Shown here: piece by piece, positions 27,899 through 37,275 of the stretch
Numbering within the stretch: the first letter of the stretch is position 1
Layout: each line of letters opens with the position of its first letter
DNA from: Desulforapulum autotrophicum
Lineage (GTDB): Bacteria > Desulfobacterota > Desulfobacteria > Desulfobacterales > Desulfolunaceae
Direction: 5' to 3'
DNA: 64,000 nucleotides
NCBI GenBank assembly: GCA_020723285.1
Contig: DYJE01000006.1
Span: forward strand, 1 to 64,000
Program-made: the position numbers and the translations under genes
The notes under the pieces: generated by a model
Databases searched by the model: none
Told to the model about the DNA's origin: nothing
The model's input: the letters and a program-made list of their open reading frames with translations, nothing else

Positions 27899-28498
27899 CT
27901 ATTTATCTGAACCCTCATCTTTTCCAGAAGATTTGGGCGGTACGACTGTAACGACTGTATAGTTGACATCCGAAGGAATTTCAATGCCCTCGATTTTGAT
28001 GTCCATCACATGAATCGAATCGGCCATACCAAGACCTGAAATGTCAAGCTTGATGCTTTCAGGAATGTCCAAAGGCAGACAAAGGACTTCGAGTTCGCGC
28101 CGAGCGACCTGAAGAGTTCCCCCGAACTCCACACCTTTCGATTTCCCGAATGTTTCAACGGGAACTGAAACCTTAACTTTCTTGTTGAGATCAATTTCAA
28201 CAAAATCGGCGTGCAGGAGTTCTTTTTTCATGGGGGAAAGCTGAACGTCCTTGACAATCGCCGGACATTTTTTTGTTTCAACGCCCTGTCCATCAAAAAC
28301 AGACAGGCTCACAAGAACCTGCGCGCTTTCGCTCATTTTGAAGGCCGTTTCAAACGATTTGGCATCAACGGACAGAGTCACGGGTTCAGTCTTCGGACCA
28401 TAAAGAACCGCAGGAATGCTGTCGTTGCGCCTGAGTTCGCGCGAGATTCCCTTACCTGTCTTTGTTCTTATATTTGCTTTCAGCTCGAAAAGTTCCAA
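27899..28498 (-). CDS. rplY: Ribosomal protein bL25 (CTC type)
   Basis: A 199-residue protein of the long TL5/CTC form: an N-terminal 5S rRNA-binding beta barrel (residues ~1-95; GKGISRELRRNDSIPAVLYG) and a C-terminal beta domain (GTLQVARRELEVLCLPLDIPE). It ends in a charged tail. Its place between prs and pth is a widely conserved arrangement. Confidence 0.94.
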   Translation of the reverse strand: MELFELKANIRTKTGKGISRELRRNDSIPAVLYGPKTEPVTLSVDAKSFETAFKMSESAQVLVSLSVFDGQGVETKKCPAIVKDVQLSPMKKELLHADFVEIDLNKKVKVSVPVETFGKSKGVEFGGTLQVARRELEVLCLPLDIPESIKLDISGLGMADSIHVMDIKIEGIEIPSDVNYTVVTVVPPKSSGKDEGSDK

Positions 28499-28535
28499 AA
28501 GATAATCCTCCTAAATCACAGTACAATTTAAAATA

Positions 28536-29477
28536 TCATATAAACAATGTGGTTACCGAATCGCCCCTGTGGCTCCTGATAATTGCCTCGCCCACAAGGG
28601 GAGCGATGGACATCACACTGATCTTCTCACACCGTGCGGCTTCCTCGCTGAGCGGTACGGTATCGGTGGTCACCAGCGATTTCAAAGCAGATGCTTCGAT
28701 CCTACCCACGGCCGGCCCGGAAAGGACGGCATGGGCGCAGCACGCATGGACCTCGCGGGCACCCTTTTCACATATGGCATTGGAAGCTTCGGTCAACGTT
28801 CCTGCCGTATCCACCATATCGTCAAGAATAATGGCAACCTTATCCGAGACGTTCCCGATAACAGCCATGGCTTTGGCTTCATTGGGTTTGTCTCTTCGTT
28901 TATCCACGATGGCCAAGTCTGCATCAAGCCTTTTTGCAAAAGCCCGGGCCCTTTCAACACCACCCGCATCCGGAGACACAACCACAAGATTCGTATCGCA
29001 GAATTTCTGTCGTATGTGATCGATCAGAACGGGCGCTGCATATAAATTATCAACGGGAATGTTAAAAAAACCCTGGATCTGCCCAGCATGGAGATCCATG
29101 GTGATGACTCTGTTTGCACCTGCATTCGTGAGGAGATCCGCCACCAGCTTTGCTGAAATGGGAACTCTTGGCGCTACTTTTTTGTCCTGCCTTGCATATC
29201 CATAATAGGGAACAACCGCAGTGATACGCGATGCTGATGACCGTCGCATGGCGTCGATCATCAGAAGAAGTTCCATGAGATTGTCATTGACGGGATTACA
29301 GGTGGATTGAATGATAAAAACATCTTTCGATCGGACGTTTTCCTTGATTTCAATCTGTATTTCGCCGTCACTGAACCGGTTGACCTTGGCGCTGCCCAGT
29401 TTCTTGAAAAGATATTTCGAAACCTTTTCAGCCAGGCCCGGATTGGAGTTGCCGGCAAATATCGAAAGATCGTTCAT
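28536..29477 (-). CDS. prs: Ribose-phosphate pyrophosphokinase
   Basis: A 313-residue PRPP synthetase, making PRPP from ribose 5-phosphate and ATP for nucleotide, His and Trp synthesis. Seen motifs are [20 protein letters not shown], the flexible [11 protein letters not shown] loop, [17 protein letters not shown] and the PRPP-binding [12 protein letters not shown] use the ATG at 29477, preceded by AAGGGA; an in-frame ATG at 29498 is less likely. Confidence 0.95.
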   Translation of the reverse strand: MNDLSIFAGNSNPGLAEKVSKYLFKKLGSAKVNRFSDGEIQIEIKENVRSKDVFIIQSTCNPVNDNLMELLLMIDAMRRSSASRITAVVPYYGYARQDKKVAPRVPISAKLVADLLTNAGANRVITMDLHAGQIQGFFNIPVDNLYAAPVLIDHIRQKFCDTNLVVVSPDAGGVERARAFAKRLDADLAIVDKRRDKPNEAKAMAVIGNVSDKVAIILDDMVDTAGTLTEASNAICEKGAREVHACCAHAVLSGPAVGRIEASALKSLVTTDTVPLSEEAARCEKISVMSIAPLVGEAIIRSHRGDSVTTLFI

Positions 29478-29517
29478 TTTTCCCTTATCCCGGATCATTT
29501 AATATAAAAAATGCAAA

Positions 29518-29592
29518 TGGCTGGGGCGGGAGGATTCGAACCTCCGAATGCAGGAATCAAAATCCTGTGTCTTACCGCTTGACGACGCCCCA
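29518..29592 (-). tRNA. tRNA-Gln (anticodon UUG)
   Basis: A 75-base cloverleaf on the minus strand: acceptor stem TGGGGCG pairs with CGCCCCA, the 3' GCCA including CCA is encoded, the anticodon stem CAGGA/TCCTG encloses loop TTTTGAT giving anticodon TTG, and the T arm reads GGAGGTTCGAATCCTCC. It lies between ispE and prs, in the same direction. Confidence 0.97.
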
Positions 29593-29596
29593 ATAT

Positions 29597-30457
29597 TCAA
29601 ATGATCATTTCAGCCAGAAACACTTTCCAGTTTCTGCAACCTTCATGATGAGCCACATAGCTTTTCAACGTGTCGTAAGCTTCTTTGGCTGCATTCGTCT
29701 CTGAATAAAGACCGAAAACGGAAGAACCGCTGCCGGACATTAAAACTCCGCGAGCGCCATGAATCGCCAAGACATCCTTTAAAATCTTGATCTCACTGCA
29801 GATTTCTATTGCAGGCAATTCAAGATCATTGAAAAGATGATTAATCGGGTCCACCAACCCTTTATACAACAGAGGACTTTTAATTTTTTTTTCTTTTTTT
29901 GTCAATCCAAAATTCAGTTTTTTATAGACGAGAGGCGTAGAAACATGGGTCCCGGGAAACAGGACAATAACATGATAACCTTTTATATTTTCGACATAAT
30001 TTATCAGCTCGCCACGACCTTGTGCCCATGCGGGTCTGCCCTTGATAAAGAAAGGAACATCCGATCCAAGCTCTGCCCCCATGGCCATCAGTTCTTCGTC
30101 TTCAAAGGGATTTCCATGGAATGCATTCAGGCCCGACAGCACCGTGGCGGCGTTGCTGCTCCCCCCCCCAAGCCCTGCCCCCACCGGAATATTTTTTTCA
30201 AGATGTATGGTCACAGGATTTCCATAACCTGATCGGTTCATGAACATCATCGCGGCTCTCAAAGCCAGATTCGATTCGTTTTCAGGTACATCAGGATGGT
30301 CGCACACAATCGAAAAGCCACGCTTGTCCGTCGTGATTCTTATCCTGTCATAAAGAGAAATGGCGGTCATCAGCATGACAAGCTCGTGGTATCCGTCCGC
30401 TCTCTTGCCCACCACCTCAAGATACAGGTTGATTTTCGCCGGTGATAAAAGATCCAT
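29597..30457 (-). CDS. ispE: 4-diphosphocytidyl-2-C-methylerythritol kinase
   Basis: A 286-residue GHMP kinase of the non-mevalonate isoprenoid pathway. It opens with SPAKINLYLEVVGKRADGYHE, and the phosphate-binding motif PVGAGLGGGSSNAA and the C-terminal LMSGSGSSVFGLY complete the family signature. It stands just upstream of tRNA-Gln and prs, a conserved order, and just after the DUF1844 gene. Confidence 0.95.
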   Translation of the reverse strand: MDLLSPAKINLYLEVVGKRADGYHELVMLMTAISLYDRIRITTDKRGFSIVCDHPDVPENESNLALRAAMMFMNRSGYGNPVTIHLEKNIPVGAGLGGGSSNAATVLSGLNAFHGNPFEDEELMAMGAELGSDVPFFIKGRPAWAQGRGELINYVENIKGYHVIVLFPGTHVSTPLVYKKLNFGLTKKEKKIKSPLLYKGLVDPINHLFNDLELPAIEICSEIKILKDVLAIHGARGVLMSGSGSSVFGLYSETNAAKEAYDTLKSYVAHHEGCRNWKVFLAEMII

Positions 30458-30468
30458 ATCGAATTCTG

Positions 30469-30801
30469 TTATTTCGCTTCCTTTTCTCTGACATACATCA
30501 GACGCAGGTCATGAAGGATGTTTTTCAACAGCTGGTTTTCATCGTCCGTCAGATTGCCCTTTGTTTTTTCCTCGATCATTCCCAAAATATCGATGGTCTG
30601 CTTGGCAAGGACAAGATCTTTGAGTATACGGTTGCTGCCGGGTTCGCCGATCACGCCCAAATGCACAAGTGCCGAGGAGTTCAGTGAAAAAATAAATGTG
30701 GAAAAATCGATTTTCGGCATCTTCGGATCATGCTGGGCTGCCTTCGGGGAATCGCCCATGACAAAGTCCGCATTTCCGGCCATTTTGTTTTCGTCAGTCA
30801 T
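30469..30801 (-). CDS. DUF1844-family protein
   Basis: A 110-residue protein with the DUF1844 core: IDFSTFIFSLNSSALVHLGVI followed by LAKQTIDILGMIEEKTKGNL and a helical end. Function of the family is unknown. GGAGAT lies seven bases before the ATG at 30801, so I reject the upstream start at 30819. It is soluble in appearance and precedes ispE with an 11-base gap. Confidence 0.85.
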   Translation of the reverse strand: MTDENKMAGNADFVMGDSPKAAQHDPKMPKIDFSTFIFSLNSSALVHLGVIGEPGSNRILKDLVLAKQTIDILGMIEEKTKGNLTDDENQLLKNILHDLRLMYVREKEAK

Positions 30802-30916
30802 ATGTAATCTCCATACCAAGCGTAAATATGAAATACCTGCCCAAGACCTTCATCAAGAAACTCCGACAATTTATAAATAATCATAAATAAATCGGCAAGT
30901 GTTTTACGTTGAACAA

Positions 30917-31825
30917 TCACCCATCGGTCTTCCCAACCATCCGAAGTATTTCTTGGTATATAAGCTGACGGCTGACCTTGTGTTTTCTTGCCATTTCCTT
31001 TGAAAGAGAAGATGCGGAACAAGACCCTGCTGCAAGACCGGCTTTGATTTCTTCAAGGATATCCTCCATGGATGCGGGTACTTCCTCTGCTCCTGAAACA
31101 AGAACCGTGATCTCTCCCTTGATCGGACCCCGCCCTGACAATTCCGTCAGGATAAAGGACAAGTTTCCCCGGATAAACTCTTCGTGAAACTTTGTCAGTT
31201 CACGGGCCACAACGGCTTCCCTGTCACCCAGAACCTCAATCAGGTGTTCAAGAAGATCAGCAAGGCGGTGGGGAGACTCATAAAGAATCATGGTCTTTCG
31301 TTCATTTTTCATCTCCTCCAGTTGTTCGCGATGCCGTCTTTTTTTTCTTGACAGAAAACCCAGAAAAACAAAACTGTCCGTTGCGAGGCCAGATGCGCAT
31401 AGCGCCGTCATGGCAGCAGAAGGCCCCGGAACAGGAACCACCGGCACCCCGCTTAAAGCAGCCCGGCGAACCAGCTTGTAACCGGGGTCTGAAATCGATG
31501 GGGTTCCTGCATCCGATGCAAGAGCGACGGATTCCCCCTTCCTCAAACGTTCAAGCAGAGAATCCGCCCGACTTGATTCATTGAAATCGTGGCATGACAC
31601 AAGGGGGGTTTTAATCTGAAAATGAGCGAGCAGCTGTCCGGTGTGACGGGTATCTTCTGCGGCGATCACGTCCACACCCCGAAGAATTCCTATGGCTCTT
31701 AAAGTAATGTCCATAAGATTCCCGATGGGCGTCGCGACAATATAAAGCGTCCCACCTCTGGGGCTCTGGGATTCGGGAAGTTCAGGTATGGAAAGCATGC
31801 TTGACCCATTCGATTCGTTTATCAT
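30917..31825 (-). CDS. rsmI: 16S rRNA C1402 ribose methyltransferase
   Basis: A tetrapyrrole-methylase-fold SAM enzyme that 2'-O-methylates C1402 of 16S rRNA. Motifs are LYIVATPIGNLMDITLRAI, AAEDTRHTGQLL, ASDAGTPSISDPG and PVPGPSAAMTAL, and the C-terminal helical extension is present. The start may be the ATG at 31825 (GGA upstream, overlapping yraN) or the ATG at 31798. Confidence 0.93.
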   Translation of the reverse strand: MINESNGSSMLSIPELPESQSPRGGTLYIVATPIGNLMDITLRAIGILRGVDVIAAEDTRHTGQLLAHFQIKTPLVSCHDFNESSRADSLLERLRKGESVALASDAGTPSISDPGYKLVRRAALSGVPVVPVPGPSAAMTALCASGLATDSFVFLGFLSRKKRRHREQLEEMKNERKTMILYESPHRLADLLEHLIEVLGDREAVVARELTKFHEEFIRGNLSFILTELSGRGPIKGEITVLVSGAEEVPASMEDILEEIKAGLAAGSCSASSLSKEMARKHKVSRQLIYQEILRMVGKTDG

Positions 31826-32144
31826 TGTTTTCCGAAAGAATGGCTATGACGTCAAACCGGGCCCTCGATCCCGTCTTTTTCATTTCCTTGAGCCAGGATT
31901 CCGCAACCTTGACCATCTTCCGCTGTTTCCTTAGAGTCACTGCCTCTTTCGGAGAGACAGGTCCGCCTTTCTCCCTGGTTTTAACCTCGGCAAACACGAT
32001 CACGTCGCCGTCAAGGGCTATGACATCGATTTCGCCCAGCCTGTTCCGGTAATTCGTTTCGATGATGCGGCAGCCGTTCTTTTTGAGAAACCGAACAGCC
32101 TCACGCTCACCCGCCATCCCAAGAATTTTTCTCACATCAAACAT
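31782..32144 (-). CDS. UPF0102 (YraN) nuclease-like protein
   Basis: A 120-residue protein with a restriction-endonuclease-like core: GEREAVRFLKKNGC, then NRLGEIDVIALDGDVIVFAEVKTR with the D...ExK catalytic pattern. It is related to Holliday-junction resolvases, but its role is not settled. GGGGAT seven bases before the ATG at 32144 fixes the start; upstream residues in the same frame run into rnhB. The rnhB-yraN pairing is common. Confidence 0.88.
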   Translation of the reverse strand: MFDVRKILGMAGEREAVRFLKKNGCRIIETNYRNRLGEIDVIALDGDVIVFAEVKTREKGGPVSPKEAVTLRKQRKMVKVAESWLKEMKKTGSRARFDVIAILSENNDKRIEWVKHAFHT

Positions 32145-32181
32145 GGTCGATCCCCATGAACAGCGGAATGAAAAGAACGTT

Positions 32182-32826
32182 TCAGACGAACTCTTTGACC
32201 CCGCCGAAACTTTTCCGGTGAATGTGGCAGGCTCCGAACCGGGCGATGGTTTCCCTGTGCATCTTTGTGGGATAGCCTTTATGTTTTTCAAATCCGTACT
32301 GAGGATATTCCAAAGCGTAACGGTCCATCAACCTGTCACGGGTCACTTTCGCTATGATTGATGCGGCAGCGATGGAAACACTTAAGGAATCGCCCTTTTT
32401 GATCGGGGCCTGAGGCAGGGGGGATGGCAGGGTAAAAATGCCGTCGATCAGCAGGAAGTCCGGTTTCGCCGATAAATGTTCCACGGCGCGGACCATGGAA
32501 AGAAGTGACGCCTGCAGAATGTTCAGCCGGTCAATTTCTTCATGATCGGCGATACCCACGCCGACAGAAAGGGCTTGGGAATGGATGTCATCGAACAAGC
32601 GCTCTCTTTTAGCGGCGCTGAGCTTTTTTGAGTCATTCACTCCGGCCACAGAAAATCCCGCCGGGAGTATGACAGCCGCTGAAACAACCGGGCCGGCAAG
32701 GGGGCCCCTTCCGGCTTCGTCAACGCCTGCAACGAGCAAAAAGCCGCTTGAAGCGGCTTTTTTTTCATACATCCACATGTCGTCTGTTCCGGAAGTGTAT
32801 GTTCGGAAATGTCGGTCTCTTTCCAT
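32182..32826 (-). CDS. rnhB: Ribonuclease HII
   Basis: A 214-residue RNase HII that removes ribonucleotides from DNA-RNA hybrids. The catalytic DEAGRGPLAGPV motif (VAGVDEAGRG) and the later acidic residue in FLLIDG are present, as is IIAKVTRDRLM. AAGGGA precedes the ATG at 32826. Codons about 21-30 contain a terminator-like hairpin (described separately). Confidence 0.95.
   Translation of the reverse strand: MERDRHFRTYTSGTDDMWMYEKKAASSGFLLVAGVDEAGRGPLAGPVVSAAVILPAGFSVAGVNDSKKLSAAKRERLFDDIHSQALSVGVGIADHEEIDRLNILQASLLSMVRAVEHLSAKPDFLLIDGIFTLPSPLPQAPIKKGDSLSVSIAAASIIAKVTRDRLMDRYALEYPQYGFEKHKGYPTKMHRETIARFGACHIHRKSFGGVKEFV
32738..32765 (-). terminator. Terminator-like hairpin inside rnhB 5' end
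   Basis: A perfect 10-bp stem AAAAAGCCGC / GCGGCTTTTT with a five-base loop lies in the coding sequence just before the catalytic motif of rnhB. On the minus strand it is followed by five T residues, on the plus strand by eight. It could end part of the rplS transcription or act antisense; nothing else proves function. Confidence 0.5.
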
Positions 32827-32847
32827 TTTTCCCTTCCCTGGGAAAAA

Positions 32848-33192
32848 TCAGTTTCGGAGTTCCTTGATTCGAGCTGCTTTTCCGCGGAGATCGCGGAGAT
32901 AGTAAATCTTGGACCGTCTGACCCGGCCACGGCTTACAAGCTCGATTTTTTCAATGGACGGTGTGCACATGGGGAAAACACGTTCAACGCCGATTCCACT
33001 GGAAATCTTACGTACCGTGAACCGTGCGTTGGCACCGCCGCCTGTTTTGCTGATAACCACGCCTTCGAAAATCTGAATACGTGTTTTTTCACCTTCAATA
33101 ATCTTGACATGCACCTTTACAGTGTCACCGGCCTTGAAGACAGGAAAATCAAGACGAAGTTGCTCATTTTCAATTCTGCTGATGATATCCAT
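32848..33192 (-). CDS. rplS: Ribosomal protein bL19
   Basis: A 114-residue ribosomal protein. [35 protein letters not shown] and [24 protein letters not shown] are the bL19 signature. It belongs to the rpsP-rimM-trmD-rplS group, here interrupted by a SPOUT methyltransferase gene between trmD and rplS. Confidence 0.96.
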   Translation of the reverse strand: MDIISRIENEQLRLDFPVFKAGDTVKVHVKIIEGEKTRIQIFEGVVISKTGGGANARFTVRKISSGIGVERVFPMCTPSIEKIELVSRGRVRRSKIYYLRDLRGKAARIKELRN

Positions 33193-33312
33193 TGTTATCT
33201 CCCAATCATAAATCTCATGATAATGTCTGAAATTAAAAAATCCGATAGTCTATATCAGACATTATCAAAGTCCGTCAACCCACAATCCGAAATCAGACGA
33301 AAAATCCGTCAA

Positions 33313-33873
33313 TTAGTGCCCGTTACCGGACAGCAGTCTGTCTAAAACCACTGTAACGGCAGACCTCACGGACAGATGGTTGTAATCCCCGCACCCTTTC
33401 ACGGGCTCAATCAGATAATCTGCCCGGTCAATGAGTTCCGATGTCAACCCCCAAGCTGTCCCAAAAAGGAGGAGCGCGCAACCGATCTGGGGGAGTCTGT
33501 CCCTCATTTCCTGAAATGTCACCGATTTATCGTTTTTTCTGGCACTTGTCGCCAGGATGTGAACGGGCATCTCCGTTTCACGTCCGATACGTTCGATGGC
33601 ATCTTCCAGGGTGTCCGTCAGCCTGACGATGCTGAACGCTTCGCGGCGAGCCGGGTTGATACGGCCTCCCGATCCTTCTGTCCAGTGCCGGATCACCTGT
33701 GCGGCAAGAATCTTCTGGTCTTCGAGGGGATTGACCACATAATACCCCTTCACACCGTAAGTTCTGGCTGCACGCGCAATGTCGTGGAGATCGAGATTTG
33801 TAATGGCTGAACAGATCACGTCCCCTTTTTTATTCACCACAGGATGGTGAATCAGAGCGATGTATAAATCCAT
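33313..33873 (-). CDS. SPOUT-type RNA methyltransferase (PF09936-like)
   Basis: A 186-residue protein that matches the SAM-dependent Methyltrn_RNA_4 group: it starts YIALIHHPVVNKKGDVICSA, contains DLHDIARAARTYGV, and has the knot-forming LLLFGTAWGLTSELIDRADYLIEPVKG and NHLSVRSAVTVVLDRL. The group sits in ribosomal/trmD operons in several deltaproteobacteria and some thermophiles; in others it is fused to TrmD. The RNA target is not established to my knowledge. Confidence 0.82.
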   Translation of the reverse strand: MDLYIALIHHPVVNKKGDVICSAITNLDLHDIARAARTYGVKGYYVVNPLEDQKILAAQVIRHWTEGSGGRINPARREAFSIVRLTDTLEDAIERIGRETEMPVHILATSARKNDKSVTFQEMRDRLPQIGCALLLFGTAWGLTSELIDRADYLIEPVKGCGDYNHLSVRSAVTVVLDRLLSGNGH

Positions 33874-33970
33874 GGTTCACAAATCCGAAACAACCAGCCC
33901 AGGCAAACGGCTGGCGCTGTTCTTAGCCAGCGATTCCGTATGACGGTTCAAAAATGAAAGCCGGACCAGC

Positions 33971-34723
33971 TCAGCTGTTATCGATAATACGGCTCAGACG
34001 GTCTCGCCATCGTGTCAATATCCGTGCCTCTTCTTTTGAAAACACGGAGTCCTCCATCAGATCGGGCCGTTTCAGAAACGTGCGCACAAGGGAAGACTCA
34101 AGCCGCCAGCTTTCGATGGCCGCGTGATTCCCTGAAAGAAGGATGTCCGGAACGCTTTCCCCATGATATACAGCAGGCCTTGTATAATGGGCATGTTCAA
34201 GCAATCTTCCGGTAAACGAATCTTTTTCAGCCGATTCCTCTCCACCCAGAACGCCCGGAATCAAGCGGATCACGGCATCCATGACCACCAGAGCCGCCAG
34301 TTCTCCGCCGGTCAGCACATAATCCCCGATGGAGATTTCTTCATCGACGGCATGGGCCACCACCCGTTCGTCAATGCCTTCGTATCTTCCGCAGACAAAG
34401 ACAAGCCCGCTGCACAAAGACAAGTTGCGGGCCATTTCCTGGTCAAACGGTCGACCCTGGGGAGTCATGTGAATGACACGTGCCCCGGGGCACCGCTCTT
34501 TTGCCGCATGAATGGCGGCAGTCAACGGTTCGGGTTTCATGACCATACCGCAGCCCCCGCCGTAAGGTTTGTCATCCGTGACCCGGTGCCTTCCCGAAGC
34601 ATAGTCCCTGATATTCGCAGCGGAAGCCCGGATATAGCCCTCTTCCGCAGCCTTTCGGAACATGCCGTACTGCAAATAGGGCTCGACCATTTCCGGAAAA
34701 ATGGTAAGTACGGTAAAATCCAT
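33971..34723 (-). CDS. trmD: tRNA (guanine37-N1)-methyltransferase
   Basis: A 250-residue trefoil-knot methyltransferase that makes m1G37, which prevents frameshifting. Seen are GGGCGMVMKPEPL, VCGRYEGIDERV, ISIGDYVLTGGELAALVVMDAV and the C-terminal helical domain. The ATG at 34723 overlaps the rimM stop; a GTG one codon earlier is possible. Confidence 0.96.
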   Translation of the reverse strand: MDFTVLTIFPEMVEPYLQYGMFRKAAEEGYIRASAANIRDYASGRHRVTDDKPYGGGCGMVMKPEPLTAAIHAAKERCPGARVIHMTPQGRPFDQEMARNLSLCSGLVFVCGRYEGIDERVVAHAVDEEISIGDYVLTGGELAALVVMDAVIRLIPGVLGGEESAEKDSFTGRLLEHAHYTRPAVYHGESVPDILLSGNHAAIESWRLESSLVRTFLKRPDLMEDSVFSKEEARILTRWRDRLSRIIDNS

Positions 34724-35244
34724 CACAGGCCTTCGGGTAGTTCTACAGTCATGGTTCCGTTGTCAAGATCCACGGATTTGATCACGGACTCCAGAGCAGG
34801 TATGAATCGTTCGTCGCCATGTCCCTTGACGACGTAGACATCGTTGCTGCCGGTTGGGAAAATGGACGTCACCTTGCCGAGGCACTCTCCCTTCACGGTA
34901 AAAACCGATAAGCCGATGATATCCACCCAGTAGTACTCCCCCTCATCGAGTTCGGGGAATTTCTCCCTGGATATGAATATATCGGCTCCAATCAATCGCT
35001 CGGCGCTGTCGATATCGTCTATTTCATGGAATTTCAGAAGAATCTTTCGTTTGTACGGGGATACACCCTGAATTGTCAAACAGCTGTCCCCCAACCGTGG
35101 CGGGAGGTTTTTGCCACGGATCAGAAGTTTCTCACCTGTTTTATAGAGGTCCAGAGATTCGGTGTGGGAGTTGACTTTCAAGTTCCCGTGGAGGCCGTGA
35201 ACTCCCGTTATCTGACCGATTAAAACGTAATCCTCCTCAGCCAT
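34723..35244 (-). CDS. rimM: 16S rRNA processing protein RimM
   Basis: A 173-residue two-domain protein (RimM N-terminal barrel, PRC-barrel C-terminus) that helps assemble the 30S head. It starts YVLIGQITGVHGLHGNLKV and carries YYWVDIIGLSV and DVYVVKG. I use the ATG at 35244; a TTG at 35256, directly after the khpA stop, is an alternative. Confidence 0.94.
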   Translation of the reverse strand: MAEEDYVLIGQITGVHGLHGNLKVNSHTESLDLYKTGEKLLIRGKNLPPRLGDSCLTIQGVSPYKRKILLKFHEIDDIDSAERLIGADIFISREKFPELDEGEYYWVDIIGLSVFTVKGECLGKVTSIFPTGSNDVYVVKGHGDERFIPALESVIKSVDLDNGTMTVELPEGL

Positions 35245-35256
35245 CACGTCTTTCAA

Positions 35257-35487
35257 CTATTCAACAATTTCAAGTACCGTTCTTTTTTTGACTTTTGCCG
35301 ATGCCGCGCTCAGAATCGTCCGCATGGCCCTTGCCGTTCTTCCCTGTTTCCCTATCACTTTCCCCAAATCCTCTTTAGCCACCTTCAGCTCAAGTACAGA
35401 AGTCTGGTTTCCCTCCACTTCCGATACTTCAACCTCGTCAGGATTATCAACGAGTGCCTGTGCAATGTAGTTGATCAGCTCTTTCAT
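35257..35487 (-). CDS. khpA: KH-domain RNA-binding protein (KhpA)
   Basis: A 76-residue single KH domain with the GxxG loop in [13 protein letters not shown]. KhpA-type proteins bind RNA and in other bacteria act with KhpB. GGAGATGAGTT precedes the ATG. The position between rpsP and rimM is the widely conserved one. Confidence 0.92.
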   Translation of the reverse strand: MKELINYIAQALVDNPDEVEVSEVEGNQTSVLELKVAKEDLGKVIGKQGRTARAMRTILSAASAKVKKRTVLEIVE

Positions 35488-35531
35488 AACTCATCTCCTT
35501 TTTGGACTTTGAGAATCTGGCTCAGTTGATG

Positions 35532-35783
35532 TTACGCAGAGGCTTGGGTCAGTCCTTTCTTAAGGATATCGTTCACGGTTCCCGTGGGAATGGCTCCCTG
35601 GGCGATCCAGTGTTTCACACGATCTTCCTTCAACGTGACTGCCGCCGGCTCCTGCAAAGGATCGTAAGTTCCCAGAACTTCAAGAAACTTGCCGTCTCTG
35701 GGTGATTCGATATCCGTGACAACAATACGATAAAACGGTTTCTTCTTCGCACCTCTTCTGGCCAACCTGATTTTTACTGACAT
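35532..35783 (-). CDS. rpsP: Ribosomal protein bS16
   Basis: An 83-residue protein starting [20 protein letters not shown], the bS16 signature, with LGTYDP and a conserved helical end. AAGGAG stands eight bases before the ATG at 35783, so the ATG two codons earlier, almost inside that site, is not used. Confidence 0.96.
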   Translation of the reverse strand: MSVKIRLARRGAKKKPFYRIVVTDIESPRDGKFLEVLGTYDPLQEPAAVTLKEDRVKHWIAQGAIPTGTVNDILKKGLTQASA

Positions 35784-35795
35784 TCGCATTCTCCT

Positions 35796-37124
35796 TTAAA
35801 ACGGCAGCATTCCCCTCAGTGATCGTATGCCGCCTTTATTGAATTTTTGCATCATTTTCATGACTTGGGTATAATTTTTTAATAATTTGTTTACATCCTG
35901 TACTTTGGTCCCGCTTCCCATGGCAATTCGTTTCCGCCGACTGCCATTGATGATGCCGTGCTTTCGCCGCTCCTCCGGTGTCATGGAGCTGATGATGGCT
36001 TCAATACGAAGGATTTCCCGCTCATCCACTTCCATGTTCTTGAAGTGCTTGTTCGTTGAAACCCCCGGAATCATTTTTAAAAGATCACCGATGGAGCCCA
36101 TTTTCCGGATGGAAATCATCTGGTCCTTGAAGTCATCAAGGGTGAACTGATTCTTACGGAGCTTTTTCTCCAGTTCAGCCGCTTTCTGGACATCCACCAT
36201 CTCCGTGGCTTTTTCAACCAGACTGAGCACATCACCCATCCCGAGAATCCGGGAGGCCATGCGGTCCGGGTGAAAGGGTTCAAAAGCGCTTGATTTTTCG
36301 CCGGTTCCAATAAACTTGATCGGCTTGCCCGTCACGGCCTTAATGGACAAAGCCGCGCCGCCCCGTGCATCACCATCCATTTTGGTCAGGATCACACCAC
36401 CGATATCGAGAGCCTCGTTGAAAGACCCTGCGATATTCACCGCGTCCTGTCCGGTCATGGCGTCGGCCACAAGAAGTATATCGGACGGGTTCAGGACTTT
36501 CTTGATATTCTTCAGCTCTGTCATGAGCTCGTCGTCGATGTGAAGACGACCCGCCGTATCGATGATCAGAACATCACAGCCCTCCTGCTGGGCGGCAACC
36601 CTTGCCTTGCGGCAGATGTCCACGGGGTCCATGTCCGGCGACGAGTCGAACACCGGCAGTCCCATCTGGCTCGCCACTTTTTTCAGCTGGAGAATCGCCG
36701 CGGGTCTGTATACGTCCGCCGGAACAAGATACGGATTTTTACCTTTTTTTCGGATATAGAGGGCGAGTTTCCCCGCCGTCGTCGTCTTACCGGACCCCTG
36801 AAGACCGGCCAGCATCACTGAAACGGGTTTTTCACCCGCAATCACCAGATCGCTATGACTGTCGCCCATCAGCTCGGTCATGCAGTCGTTGACGATCTTC
36901 ACCACCTGCTGGCCCGGCGTCAGGCTCTTCATGACTTCCTGGCCGATGGCGCGCTCTTTCACGCTGGCGATAAAATTCTTCGTCACCTTATAATGGACGT
37001 CAGCCTCAAGAAGGGCCATGCGCACTTCCTTAAGAGCGTCCTCGATATTTTTTTCGCTGAGTTTTCCGTGCCCTTTGAGGTTCTTGAAAACAGAAGCCAG
37101 CTTGTCACTCAAATTTTCAAACAT
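35796..37124 (-). CDS. ffh: Signal recognition particle GTPase
   Basis: A 442-residue SRP54 protein. N domain, then G domain with GLQGSGKTTTAGKLA (P-loop), DTAGRLHIDDEL, TKMDGDARGGAAL, then a Met-rich M domain (from ~300) that binds 4.5S RNA and signal peptides: MGSGTKVQDVNKLLKNYTQVMKMMQKF. It delivers nascent membrane proteins to FtsY. It heads the rpsP group and is divergent from rlmN. Confidence 0.96.
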   Translation of the reverse strand: MFENLSDKLASVFKNLKGHGKLSEKNIEDALKEVRMALLEADVHYKVTKNFIASVKERAIGQEVMKSLTPGQQVVKIVNDCMTELMGDSHSDLVIAGEKPVSVMLAGLQGSGKTTTAGKLALYIRKKGKNPYLVPADVYRPAAILQLKKVASQMGLPVFDSSPDMDPVDICRKARVAAQQEGCDVLIIDTAGRLHIDDELMTELKNIKKVLNPSDILLVADAMTGQDAVNIAGSFNEALDIGGVILTKMDGDARGGAALSIKAVTGKPIKFIGTGEKSSAFEPFHPDRMASRILGMGDVLSLVEKATEMVDVQKAAELEKKLRKNQFTLDDFKDQMISIRKMGSIGDLLKMIPGVSTNKHFKNMEVDEREILRIEAIISSMTPEERRKHGIINGSRRKRIAMGSGTKVQDVNKLLKNYTQVMKMMQKFNKGGIRSLRGMLPF

Positions 37125-37275
37125 ACATTATGGTACCCGTAACCCGATCATTAATGACGTCCGGCCAACCCTTTTCAAATCCGCATCCCTGACAAAACGA
37201 TGGAATTATTATTATTCCCATGGTATGTCAAGAATAAAAAAACTCCTTACTATACACGATATTTTTGGAAAAACC

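Noticed and set aside
29518-29592. Possibility that the tRNA is a pseudogene or an integration site
   Set aside because: All stems pair and CCA is encoded; no duplicated 3' end or integrase lies nearby.
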